This document shows, piece after piece, positions 33,330 to 40,749 of a stretch of 64,000 nt of DNA. The notes beneath the pieces are model-generated. The model was not told where the DNA came from, searched no databases, and saw nothing but the letters and a program-made list of their open reading frames with translations. The translations under genes were made by a program, and so were the position numbers. Position 1 is the first letter of the stretch. The number at the start of each line of letters is the position of its first letter. Origin of the DNA: Methylococcaceae bacterium UBA6146 (GTDB lineage: Bacteria > Pseudomonadota > Gammaproteobacteria > Methylococcales > Methylomonadaceae); contig DIUY01000028.1 of the NCBI GenBank assembly GCA_002422395.1, positions 15,165-79,164 of the forward strand, read 5' to 3'.

Positions 33330-34835
33330 ATGAACCCAGGAATAAAGATGCATACTGTAGAATGCCCCAGCGTAAGGCAACGTGAGAATAATTTATCCGT
33401 TGCCCTTGGACGAAGCAGAATTTTTGCTTTGTCCTTCCTCTGCGCCGCTGCACTGGGCGCTTGCGCGGTTGGTCCGGACTACAAAACACCGGCAAGCAAT
33501 GCGCCGCAAACCTTCGCCCATGCCGACCACCCGGAATTCTCCTCCCAAGGGATAGAAGTCAGCTGGTGGAAGCTGTTCAACGACAAAGAACTGAGCGCTC
33601 TTGTCGAGCAGACCTTGCAGCATAACTATGACCTTCAGACGGCCCGCGCCAACCTCCTTGAAGCGCGGGCGCTCTATATGGAAGCGGGGCTCAATTTAGC
33701 CCCCGCCGTGACTTCACACGCCAATTACACGGATCAAAACCGCAGTGGCGGGGCTCTGAACAACAAAACCTTCGCCCCGCGCCCGCTGAAACTCTACAAC
33801 ATCGGTTTCGACGCATCTTGGGAAGTCGATTTCTTTGGTCGTGTGCGCCGTAACGTGGAAGCCAGCAGTGACGAGGTTGCGGCACAGGAAGCCAGTCTTC
33901 GCGACCTCAGTGTCAGCCTGATAGCCGAGGTGGCCAGAAATTACTTCCAATTGCGTGGGCTGCAAAACCAGTTGGCGGTGTCAAAAATGAACGCCGACAA
34001 TCAATTCCAAACTCTGAAAATAACCCAAGTCAGGCTCAATAGCGGGCGCGGCACCGAACTCGATACGTCAAGGGCAATAGCCCAACTCGATTCCACCCGG
34101 GCCCTGATTCCGCTCCTGCAAAGCGCCATTTACCAGGCTATTCATCGGCTCGGCGTACTGACCGGAAAGCATCCAGATGCCCTGATCAAAAAACTGGAGC
34201 AGCCTGCGCCGCTACCTAGGATTCCCGAAACCATCCATATTGGTAATCCTGCGGAACTGCTGCGCCGCCGGCAGGACATCCGTATGGCCGAACGCACGTT
34301 GGCCGCTGCTACAGCCCGCATCGGCGTTGCCACGGCCGATCTTTTTCCGCGTGTCACCTTTGTCGGTACTATTGCCCTTGAAGCCAGCTCTCTGTCGGGA
34401 CTTGGCGCAGCGGGTTCAGACGCCTATGCCGTAGGCCCTAGGATCACTTGGGCGGCGCTGGATCTGGGGCGTGTCTACGCCCGCATAAAGGCCGCTGATG
34501 CCAGCGCCGAAGCCAGCCTGGCTCAGTACGAGCAGACGGTGCTGAATGCCTTAGAGGAAACCGAAAACGCTCTGGTGAACTACAATCAGGAACGTGCCCG
34601 GCAGGCATTGTTGGCCTCGGCGGCTAAAGCCAGTGAAAGGGCCGATGAATTGGCACACCTGCGCTTCAATGAAGGGGTCAGCGATTTCCTGACGGTGCTG
34701 GATGCCGAATTACGCCTGTTACAAGATCAAGAACGTCTGGCCCAGAGCGAAACTGCTACGGCAACCGCGCTGACAGCGCTTTATAAGGCTTTAGGGGGCG
34801 GTTGGGAGTCGAATATTAAATTGGATAAAATATGA
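33330..34835 (+). CDS. NodT/OprM-type outer-membrane efflux lipoprotein
   Basis: The 501 residues have a long N-terminal leader ending in a lipobox ('AAALGACAVGPDYKTP', lipidated Cys at about 45) and the family opening 'CAVGPDYKTPA'. Two OEP repeats follow, with 'WWKLFNDKELSALVEQTLQH' early and 'LAHLRFNEGVSDFLTVLDAE' late, both family signatures. The start at 33330 gives a leader longer than usual; an ATG at 33348 is also possible. It forms the outer-membrane exit of the tripartite exporter. A strong terminator follows 30 bases after its stop. Confidence 0.92.
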   Translation: MNPGIKMHTVECPSVRQRENNLSVALGRSRIFALSFLCAAALGACAVGPDYKTPASNAPQTFAHADHPEFSSQGIEVSWWKLFNDKELSALVEQTLQHNYDLQTARANLLEARALYMEAGLNLAPAVTSHANYTDQNRSGGALNNKTFAPRPLKLYNIGFDASWEVDFFGRVRRNVEASSDEVAAQEASLRDLSVSLIAEVARNYFQLRGLQNQLAVSKMNADNQFQTLKITQVRLNSGRGTELDTSRAIAQLDSTRALIPLLQSAIYQAIHRLGVLTGKHPDALIKKLEQPAPLPRIPETIHIGNPAELLRRRQDIRMAERTLAAATARIGVATADLFPRVTFVGTIALEASSLSGLGAAGSDAYAVGPRITWAALDLGRVYARIKAADASAEASLAQYEQTVLNALEETENALVNYNQERARQALLASAAKASERADELAHLRFNEGVSDFLTVLDAELRLLQDQERLAQSETATATALTALYKALGGGWESNIKLDKI

Positions 34836-34865
34836 TTAAGTACATGCTCAAAAGTTTTAGGGCTA

Positions 34866-34900
34866 CGACTGCGCGTCCTCAAAGGACGCGCAGTCGTTTT
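34866..34900 (+). terminator. Rho-independent terminator of the export operon
   Basis: A 13-bp perfect GC-rich stem (34866-34878 with 34884-34896, CGACTGCGCGTCC) with a 5-base loop is followed by TTTT. It lies directly after the NodT gene. Confidence 0.92.
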
Positions 34901-35431
34901 ATACCAAAAAACTTATTCATGACCACTTAATACCTAAAGAATTGTTAACCACAGAGAGACAAAAACAGAGAGGTATTGTTAATAAAGTAATAGTGTCCAG
35001 CCCACCATTCCATTTGAGCATCAAAAGCATGATGAAATATTTATTCATAATTACTTATACCCGCAGGATTTGCATTAGCTATTCGGGTAGTGGGTTAAAT
35101 GTGGTGGTTGGCTTGTACTGAGGCAAACCCAGGTTTGCACTCCAGCTTATCAACGTGCAGCTACAGATTTAACCCACCACCGCTATTCGTTTTACTGTGT
35201 CCATCAATTTGATTCGAGAAAAATCGTTGTCGCTATTTTGTCCGATTTAAAGTGATAGGTGGTGGGCTATTAAGGGATGTTATCTGTTTACTGCCATCAC
35301 AACAGTGGGCGGCTATAGGTACGAACACCTAATAGCCCCAAAAACCAGCTTCCAATGTTGCTTTTTAGCAATCGTCTTCTATTATTCATACTCACACGCA
35401 TTAGCTACTGTGGAATATTTTAGGGACAAAA
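34901..35431. other. Non-coding stretch holding MITE copy 2
   Basis: About 530 bases without a supportable gene. The only recognisable element is the MITE at 35086-35181; the rest is A/T-rich. It separates the efflux region from the C1-cofactor block. Confidence 0.5.
35086..35181. mobile_element. MITE copy 2 (96 bp)
   Basis: It starts GGTAGTGGGTTAAATGTG and ends CAGATTTAACCCACCACC, with the internal palindrome GCAAACCCAGGTTTGC. It has the same ends and interior motifs as the copies at 28619 and 56950, with a shorter middle. Confidence 0.85.
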
Positions 35432-35734
35432 ATGAATATAATAGATTTACGCAAAACCCTTCAAGCCTCATCAACCAATCAGCGGCTGTCTGACCGCCGT
35501 AAAAATCCCTATGAGTATGGCTCGCCTGAATGGTTGGACTATATCAATAAAAATGGGCTTGAATGCCCAACGCATGATCGTCGGAAAGCCAACCGCCGCG
35601 TCACTGACCGCCGACAATCAGCCGAGAGCCCAGATACCCCCGAAAAACCCTATCAACGCATTTTCCTCACCCCAGCCGAAAAAAAATTGCTGATGGATTT
35701 GTACTTGGGGGATTTGGAAGATTTAGGTGAGTAA
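35432..35734 (+). CDS. Hypothetical protein with repeated Asp-Arg-Arg motifs
   Basis: A 100-residue protein I cannot assign. It has three 'DRR' units: 'LSDRRKNPYEYGSPEWLDYI', then 'HDRRKANRRV' and 'TDRRQSAE', followed by a C-terminal helix 'LTPAEKKLLMDLYLGDLED'. It is highly charged, with no signal peptide or membrane segment. A TAGGGA stretch precedes the ATG. It converges on the C1-cofactor genes. The repeated DRR pattern suggests nucleic-acid or acidic-protein binding, which is only a guess. Confidence 0.55.
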   Translation: MNIIDLRKTLQASSTNQRLSDRRKNPYEYGSPEWLDYINKNGLECPTHDRRKANRRVTDRRQSAESPDTPEKPYQRIFLTPAEKKLLMDLYLGDLEDLGE

Positions 35735-35757
35735 GCGCATTTTTTAGCCCGTCCTAG

Positions 35758-36435
35758 TTAACCGTTTGTTATGGCGTGCTTTATTTGCCCGATGGCTGCC
35801 CCGCTCAATTGCCCCGTCCGCTTGTGTTGTGCGCATAGCGCCCCCCTAAACCCTAGGTAATCCGGCTGATAGGGCAGTAATGTGGCGATATCGTCCAATC
35901 TTAACGATCCTGCCAATCCACAGAGCAGCTGCCTGGCTTTAGCCTGCGAGACAAATTCTGCAATAGTGGTTTTGCCCATCACTTGCAATAACGAACCGCG
36001 CTTCTTATCCATGGTGTCGAGCATAACGCCTTTAAAGCCCGCTTGTTTCAAGACGCCAATAAGCTCAAATTCCGGCTGGCAATCGGCAAACAGCACGGCA
36101 ATTAATGCATGTTGCCCAGTCAGTGCCGCCAATTTGGCGACGGTGGCTAGGCTGTCGCCTTCAGGAAAAAACCCTATTTTTACATAATCAACGCCAGTCG
36201 CCGCCATCGCGCTTACCGCGTTAAAAACCAATTCCGGCTGCATCGGTAAATCGCCAATTGTCGCGCTCACAGGGCAATGTCCTGCGATTGCCTGGACGAT
36301 GTGCTTGACCGTTGCGTTGTCTAATGCCCCTAACGCACCCAGCGCCGGTTGTTTCAAATCAATAATGTCAACTTGCGCTTGTAAGACAAGCAACGCCTCT
36401 TCAACGTTGGTGACGCTCGCCAACATGCCGGTCAT
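35758..36435 (-). CDS. mfnB: (5-formylfuran-3-yl)methyl phosphate synthase, MfnB-like
   Basis: Makes the furan precursor of methanofuran from two glyceraldehyde-3-phosphate. The 225 residues form a TIM barrel with 'DIIDLKQPALGALGALD' near 23-39; Lys28 aligns with the catalytic Lys27 of archaeal MfnB. 'VDYVKIGFF' and 'GVMLDTMDKKRGSLL' carry further conserved Lys/Asp residues. Bacterial homologues (formerly DUF556) occur in methylotrophs that use the tetrahydromethanopterin/methanofuran C1 route. It overlaps the upstream DUF447 gene by 4 bases and ends a four-gene operon. Confidence 0.85.
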   Translation of the reverse strand: MTGMLASVTNVEEALLVLQAQVDIIDLKQPALGALGALDNATVKHIVQAIAGHCPVSATIGDLPMQPELVFNAVSAMAATGVDYVKIGFFPEGDSLATVAKLAALTGQHALIAVLFADCQPEFELIGVLKQAGFKGVMLDTMDKKRGSLLQVMGKTTIAEFVSQAKARQLLCGLAGSLRLDDIATLLPYQPDYLGFRGALCAQHKRTGQLSGAAIGQIKHAITNG

Positions 36436-36995
36436 GGCAATACCCCGGCTTTAAAGGTGTCCAGTGCCGCCATTAACCAGTCCCACGCAACACGCTCACG
36501 TTCGCCAGCGGTTTTTTCAAAGCCAATGCACAGATAATCCAATTCCGCTTCAATTTTGGCCAGCGGCAAGCGCTCTAACCGGCTGATTAAAATGGCCGCT
36601 TCCAACACCGCATATTGGGCACGGTTAAAGCCGTTAAAAGGGGCGTGATTTACGGTGTGCAAGATTCGGCAAAACACTTTTGGGCGTATAGCATCTTCTT
36701 CAACGCGCACCACTTCCACTTCGCTATGGGCTAAGACGCAGGCCAACACCTGGCCGTTGATTCTTTCCGCTGGTCGTAACGGCCAATCACGCCGTCCGGT
36801 CAGGCAACCGGCAAACACGCGCACATCGTCACAATAATTAAGCACGGCGGTTTTTGTTTCCAGCAAATTATTGAGCGTGGTTGACGGACGGAACGGCAAA
36901 ATCAGTAAGCCGTCATCAAGGATATGCACACCCATTGGCGCGATATGCGTTATTCCAGCGTGGTTTTGCGTAGTGACAATCAGTTCTTGAATCAT
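36432..36995 (-). CDS. DUF447-family protein of the methylotroph C1-cofactor cluster
   Basis: The 187 residues show the DUF447 start 'QELIVTTQNHAGITHIAPMG', which resembles a flavin-reductase/split-barrel fold, then 'VLNYCDDVRVFAGCLTGRRD' and 'ARILHTVNHAPFNGFNRAQY'-type motifs. DUF447 genes occur in archaea and in methylotrophs with tetrahydromethanopterin. No biochemical role is settled. It is coupled by 4-base overlaps on both sides to the MfnB- and DUF6513-type genes, which supports a role in cofactor synthesis. Confidence 0.78.
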   Translation of the reverse strand: MIQELIVTTQNHAGITHIAPMGVHILDDGLLILPFRPSTTLNNLLETKTAVLNYCDDVRVFAGCLTGRRDWPLRPAERINGQVLACVLAHSEVEVVRVEEDAIRPKVFCRILHTVNHAPFNGFNRAQYAVLEAAILISRLERLPLAKIEAELDYLCIGFEKTAGERERVAWDWLMAALDTFKAGVLP

Positions 36996-38380
36996 TTTTT
37001 TTGTAGAGTGGTTCCGGCGGGTTTAAACGTGTGCAGGTCAACGGTGGGTTCGCTAGTGATACTGGCACATCCCCAGCTTAAGGCTTGGTCTTGGGTGAAG
37101 CGTTTGCCCAGTTGCCAGGCAATTTCCGCGCGGGCCAGTTCCACGCCCAGATAAAACGCATGGCCGCCATCGGTTTCAACGTGCAGTTTGGGGAATAAAG
37201 CAAACGGGTCGATGGCGCTATGCAAGCCGTCGCGGTTAAAAATGTGCAGGCCTTCGGGGCTGGTTTGGATGCGGAAACTGGGGTCCCTGATTTGCGCGGC
37301 AAGCTCTTTTATTTCTGTGAGCGAGTAAGGGAACGGCGCGGTTTCATGCAATGCCAACAAGCTGGGGTCGATATGTTTGGGCAGCGTATTCTGCGTTTTG
37401 GCGGCGAGCATGATGCGCCGCGCCCTATCGGCTTCTTTAATGGCGCGGCAGGCATGGCCGCTGACTTCGGTCGCCAAAATATGGTTGATGTCCAATTCGG
37501 AGCAAACGCCCAACAACAAGGCATTCATGCCCAAGGTGTCGGCGTGGGTCAACTCGGTGATGTTGCCTACGCCCAGCATCATTTCAATCTCAGGGTGGCG
37601 TGTCCTGACGCTGTGATAACGCACGATGGAGGCGGTGAAGCCAAAGTGGATGGGGTCTAAAATCGGGTCGGCAATGAAGGGGCGGTTGTTTGCCTGCATA
37701 AGGGTGATAGCCCTATCAAGCGAGGCCAAATCTTCATGGTGTTCGGGAATTAATATAGGCGTCGAGGCGACTTCATCGGCAACCCAAAGGCTGCTTTCAT
37801 GCAGGCTGAGCAAATAATCCGCGCCGGCTTTGCCGCCCCGTAGCAAGTCTTGGGTGTCCAGAGAGTCGAGGCTGACCGTAAACCCCGCCTGCTTTAATGC
37901 CGCTATCAGCTCTTCCAGATGCGGAAAGTCAGTGCTGGGCAAACAGCCGATGTCGATCACATCGGCGCCGTTCTGGCGGTAATATTCGGCGCGGCTTAGC
38001 GCATCTTCGATGCTGATATTGGGCGCGTCAGTGATTTCGGCAAAGATTTTTACCCGATAATCGCTTAAGTCGTAGTGATGCGCTTGTTTGCCAAAAAAGG
38101 CGGGCAAATCTTTCAGCTCTTCCGGGCCGCGTTCCACAGGGAGGCCTAGCTGTGCCGATAGCGTTTCCAAATCACCACGGCAACGCCCTGGGACCAGGAT
38201 GCGGTCAGCGTTGTAGGTGTCGTGCAGGCGGCGGGCGATCATGTCGGCGGTCATTAACGCGGCGACTTTAAGCCCCAACTGATGCACGGTATAGCTAAAT
38301 TCCGGCTGCATTTTTTCGAGGATGTTATGCAGCTGTTTTTCCGCAAGCTTGCCGGTTAAAAAAAGGATATGTTCGCTCAT
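36992..38380 (-). CDS. Dihydropteroate-synthase-like DUF6513 protein, H4MPT biosynthesis
   Basis: The 462 residues have an N-terminal DUF6513 part (about 1-145: 'ILFLTGKLAEKQLHNILEKM', 'DRILVPGRCRGDLETL'). A pterin-binding TIM barrel follows (about 150-350: 'GADVIDIGCLPSTDFPHLEE', 'FTVSLDSLD', 'FIADPILDPIHFG', 'MMLGVGNITELTHADT'). It then has a C-terminal extension with 'SPEGLHIFNRDGLH'. Such proteins are proposed to attach the arylamine moiety to the pterin during tetrahydromethanopterin synthesis in methylotrophs and archaea. Overlaps of 4 bases join it to both neighbours. Confidence 0.82.
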   Translation of the reverse strand: MSEHILFLTGKLAEKQLHNILEKMQPEFSYTVHQLGLKVAALMTADMIARRLHDTYNADRILVPGRCRGDLETLSAQLGLPVERGPEELKDLPAFFGKQAHHYDLSDYRVKIFAEITDAPNISIEDALSRAEYYRQNGADVIDIGCLPSTDFPHLEELIAALKQAGFTVSLDSLDTQDLLRGGKAGADYLLSLHESSLWVADEVASTPILIPEHHEDLASLDRAITLMQANNRPFIADPILDPIHFGFTASIVRYHSVRTRHPEIEMMLGVGNITELTHADTLGMNALLLGVCSELDINHILATEVSGHACRAIKEADRARRIMLAAKTQNTLPKHIDPSLLALHETAPFPYSLTEIKELAAQIRDPSFRIQTSPEGLHIFNRDGLHSAIDPFALFPKLHVETDGGHAFYLGVELARAEIAWQLGKRFTQDQALSWGCASITSEPTVDLHTFKPAGTTLQKK

Positions 38381-38925
38381 GCCAAGGTTTTAAGCCGTCC
38401 GTTCACGGCGCTAATCAGTTCGGTGACGCTCTCGACCACGGTGGTGTATTCGAACGTGCGTAGTTTGTCTGTACCTTCCAGGTCAATTTTGCGCGGATAG
38501 ACCATCACTTTGCCACCAGGCGCGGTGGTTTCCATTGCGGGGGCAATATCGCAGGGATAGACAATGCTGGGCACTTTACACTTGCCCGCCTGTGAATACA
38601 GGTTGGTCACCAACGAATCGGCAATGCCCAACACGCATTTGGCAACCGTGTTGGAGGTGGTCGGCGCCATAACCAAGGTATGGTAATGGCCTTTATAAAA
38701 ATGTCCGACAGGTGGGGCCGATGCGGCTTTATCACGGTACACTGGCATTTTTTCACGGATGTCATTGAGGTTGATGCCGTACATTTTTAGCACTTCCTCG
38801 CCCGCTTGGCTGATATACAAATCCACGGCATCCAAGGCCAGCAGGAATTCAAGGCATTCTTCGATATAATGGCCGGAGCCGGTGATTGCCCAGGCTAAAC
38901 GTGGCGTATCCATGACGGCACCCAA
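38377..38925 (-). CDS. DmrB/AfpA-like flavoprotein, probable dihydromethanopterin reductase
   Basis: The 182 residues match the archaeal-type flavoprotein family (AfpA/DmrB). The N-terminal Rossmann part is 'LAWAITGSGHYIEECLEFLL', the FMN-binding stretch is 'MAPTTSNTVAKCVLGIADSL', and 'PSIVYPCDIAP' follows. The Burkholderia homologue DmrB reduces dihydromethanopterin, the last step of cofactor synthesis. That role fits the gene's place as first of the four-gene operon. A second ATG 12 bases downstream is a possible start. The divergent folP begins 59 bases away, so both promoters share this gap. Confidence 0.82.
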   Translation of the reverse strand: MGAVMDTPRLAWAITGSGHYIEECLEFLLALDAVDLYISQAGEEVLKMYGINLNDIREKMPVYRDKAASAPPVGHFYKGHYHTLVMAPTTSNTVAKCVLGIADSLVTNLYSQAGKCKVPSIVYPCDIAPAMETTAPGGKVMVYPRKIDLEGTDKLRTFEYTTVVESVTELISAVNGRLKTLA

Positions 38926-38984
38926 ATTGGAAACCAGCTATTATACCCGAATAACGACAGCACAATGCGCAGAGGAGCTAGGCC

Positions 38985-39806
38985 ATGTTTGGCAGTATTA
39001 ACAAGCCATTGATAATGGGGATTTTAAATGTCACGCCGGACAGCTTTTCTGATGGTGGCGAGTATGTCAGCCTCAATGCGGCCTTGCGGCAAGCGGAGCG
39101 CCTATTGCTTGAGGGCGCGGACATTATCGACATAGGCGGCGAATCGACGCGTCCGGGTTCCATTCCCGTCACTGCGGATGAACAAATCCAGCGGATTGTG
39201 CCGGTTATTCAGGCGATCCGCCAGCAACTCTCAAAAGACGTGGTGATCAGCGTGGACACCACATTAAGCCCGGTGGCCAGGGCCGCTTTAAGCGCTGGGG
39301 CTAATTTAATCAACGATGTTTCGGCAGGCGAAGATGATCCAGCCTTATTGGCGCTCGCCGCCGCGACGGCAACGCCCATTATCTTAATGCACCGCTTAGG
39401 CACGCCCAAAACTATGCAGGACAATCCGTATTACCAAAATGTGGTCACAGAAGTGCTGGCGGCGCTGCAAACGCGTATTGAGGAGGCCTTAGCGGCAGGG
39501 ATAAAAAAGGCGCAGATTGCCATCGATCCGGGCATCGGCTTTGGTAAGCGCAAACAGGATAACCTGGCCTTATTGGCGCATCTCGATGCTTTTGTCGCCA
39601 CCGGCTATCCGGTGTTGTTGGGCACTAGCCGCAAACGCTTTATGGGCGGTATTTGCGATGTGCATAAACCTTCGGAGTTGGTGACGGCCACGGCAGTGAC
39701 CACGGCGTTAGGTGTTATGGCGGGCGTGCGGATGTTTCGGGTGCATGATGTGAAAGAAAACCGCCAAGCGGCGGAAGTGGCGTTGGCGATTAAACAAAGC
39801 CGCTGA
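38985..39806 (+). CDS. folP: Dihydropteroate synthase
   Basis: Condenses hydroxymethyl-dihydropterin pyrophosphate with p-aminobenzoate for folate synthesis. The 273 residues carry 'IMGILNVTPDSFSDGGEY' at the start, 'GADIIDIGGESTRPGS' near 42-57, 'VISVDTT', 'INDVSAGEDD', 'ILMHRLGTPKTMQ', 'IAIDPGIGFGKRKQDN' and 'PVLLGTSRKRFMG', the complete family signature set. It is transcribed away from the H4MPT-type operon and is a second pterin synthase beside the DUF6513 protein. Folate rather than H4MPT use is inferred from its canonical motifs. Confidence 0.93.
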   Translation: MFGSINKPLIMGILNVTPDSFSDGGEYVSLNAALRQAERLLLEGADIIDIGGESTRPGSIPVTADEQIQRIVPVIQAIRQQLSKDVVISVDTTLSPVARAALSAGANLINDVSAGEDDPALLALAAATATPIILMHRLGTPKTMQDNPYYQNVVTEVLAALQTRIEEALAAGIKKAQIAIDPGIGFGKRKQDNLALLAHLDAFVATGYPVLLGTSRKRFMGGICDVHKPSELVTATAVTTALGVMAGVRMFRVHDVKENRQAAEVALAIKQSR

Positions 39807-39918
39807 AAATGGTTCTGGCAGTTAACGGTACTGAAAAATATCTAAGTTATAATGCCCCGCTTACGTTGGCGCTGGGTGCGACGACTTAACCTTATCTTCG
39901 GGAAGCCGCAGTTATTTT

Positions 39919-40641
39919 ATGAATTTAGACACTGATAATATATTCGTTCTTTTTAACAGCTACTTTGAGATGGTGCCGGCAACAACAGATGAGCTTAAAA
40001 AGGAGGCCTATAAATTACGCTACCAGGTTTATTGCCTTGAAACGGGGTTTGAAGATCCTTGTGAATATCCTAGTGGTATAGAGTGCGATAACTATGACGG
40101 GCAATCGCTCCACTATTTGATTCGGCATCGTAAATCGGGTGAGTTTGCGGCAACTACCCGCCTTATTCTCCCTAATGTAAGTGACCAGGAGGAATTATTG
40201 CCGATTGAATCCCATTGCACGATTGATAATGTCGCGGTGACACAGGCGGTCAACCGACAGCATCTGGCCGAAGTTTCGAGGTTTTGTGTCTCAAAATCGT
40301 TTAAAAGAAGAAAAAACGAATCTCCCACCTTAAATGCCGTCAGCCCTTATTGGGAACAGGATTATTTTACCGCTAACGAGCGCCGCACTTTCCCCCATAT
40401 CACTTTCGCGCTCATCGCTTGTGTCATAAAAGCCAGTCAGGAATACGGTATTGAAACGTTGTACGGGACTATGGAAGCGCCATGGTTACGCTTTTTAGCG
40501 TCGGTGGGCATCCACTTTGTCAAAATTGGCCCAGCGGTCGATTATCATGGGGAACGTTGGCCTTGCGCCATAAAAATCAGTGATTTGCTTGAAGATGTGG
40601 CAAAAAAGAACCATACCCTTTGGGAATTGTTAAGCGTTTGA
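39919..40641 (+). CDS. PEP-CTERM/exosortase system-associated acyltransferase
   Basis: The 240 residues match the GNAT-like family seen in PEP-CTERM/exosortase genomes, which is related to N-acyl homoserine lactone synthases. Key parts are 'EAYKLRYQVYCLETGFEDP' near 30-48, 'HYLIRHRKSGEFAATTRLIL' near 70-90, 'LAEVSRFCVSKSFKRRKNES' near 118-137 and 'YGIETLYGTMEAPWLRFL' near 175. No exosortase or PEP-CTERM protein is encoded in this window, so its partners lie elsewhere. Substrate unknown; exopolysaccharide or autoinducer chemistry has been suggested for such proteins. Confidence 0.82.
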   Translation: MNLDTDNIFVLFNSYFEMVPATTDELKKEAYKLRYQVYCLETGFEDPCEYPSGIECDNYDGQSLHYLIRHRKSGEFAATTRLILPNVSDQEELLPIESHCTIDNVAVTQAVNRQHLAEVSRFCVSKSFKRRKNESPTLNAVSPYWEQDYFTANERRTFPHITFALIACVIKASQEYGIETLYGTMEAPWLRFLASVGIHFVKIGPAVDYHGERWPCAIKISDLLEDVAKKNHTLWELLSV

Positions 40642-40749
40642 GCATGGCCAATCAGTTTGTTGTCTGTGTAGGCCGCCTTATTGATGCTTGATTGCAGGTT
40701 TAACCCGTCGCCGGTTGTTTTTTATGATGCCCGTAGGCGTTAAATAGTG

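Noticed and set aside
40690..40725. Fourth MITE copy (CAGGTTTAACCCGTCGCC)
   Set aside because: Only one end resembles the family, with several mismatches, and no matching left end or inner palindrome lies nearby.
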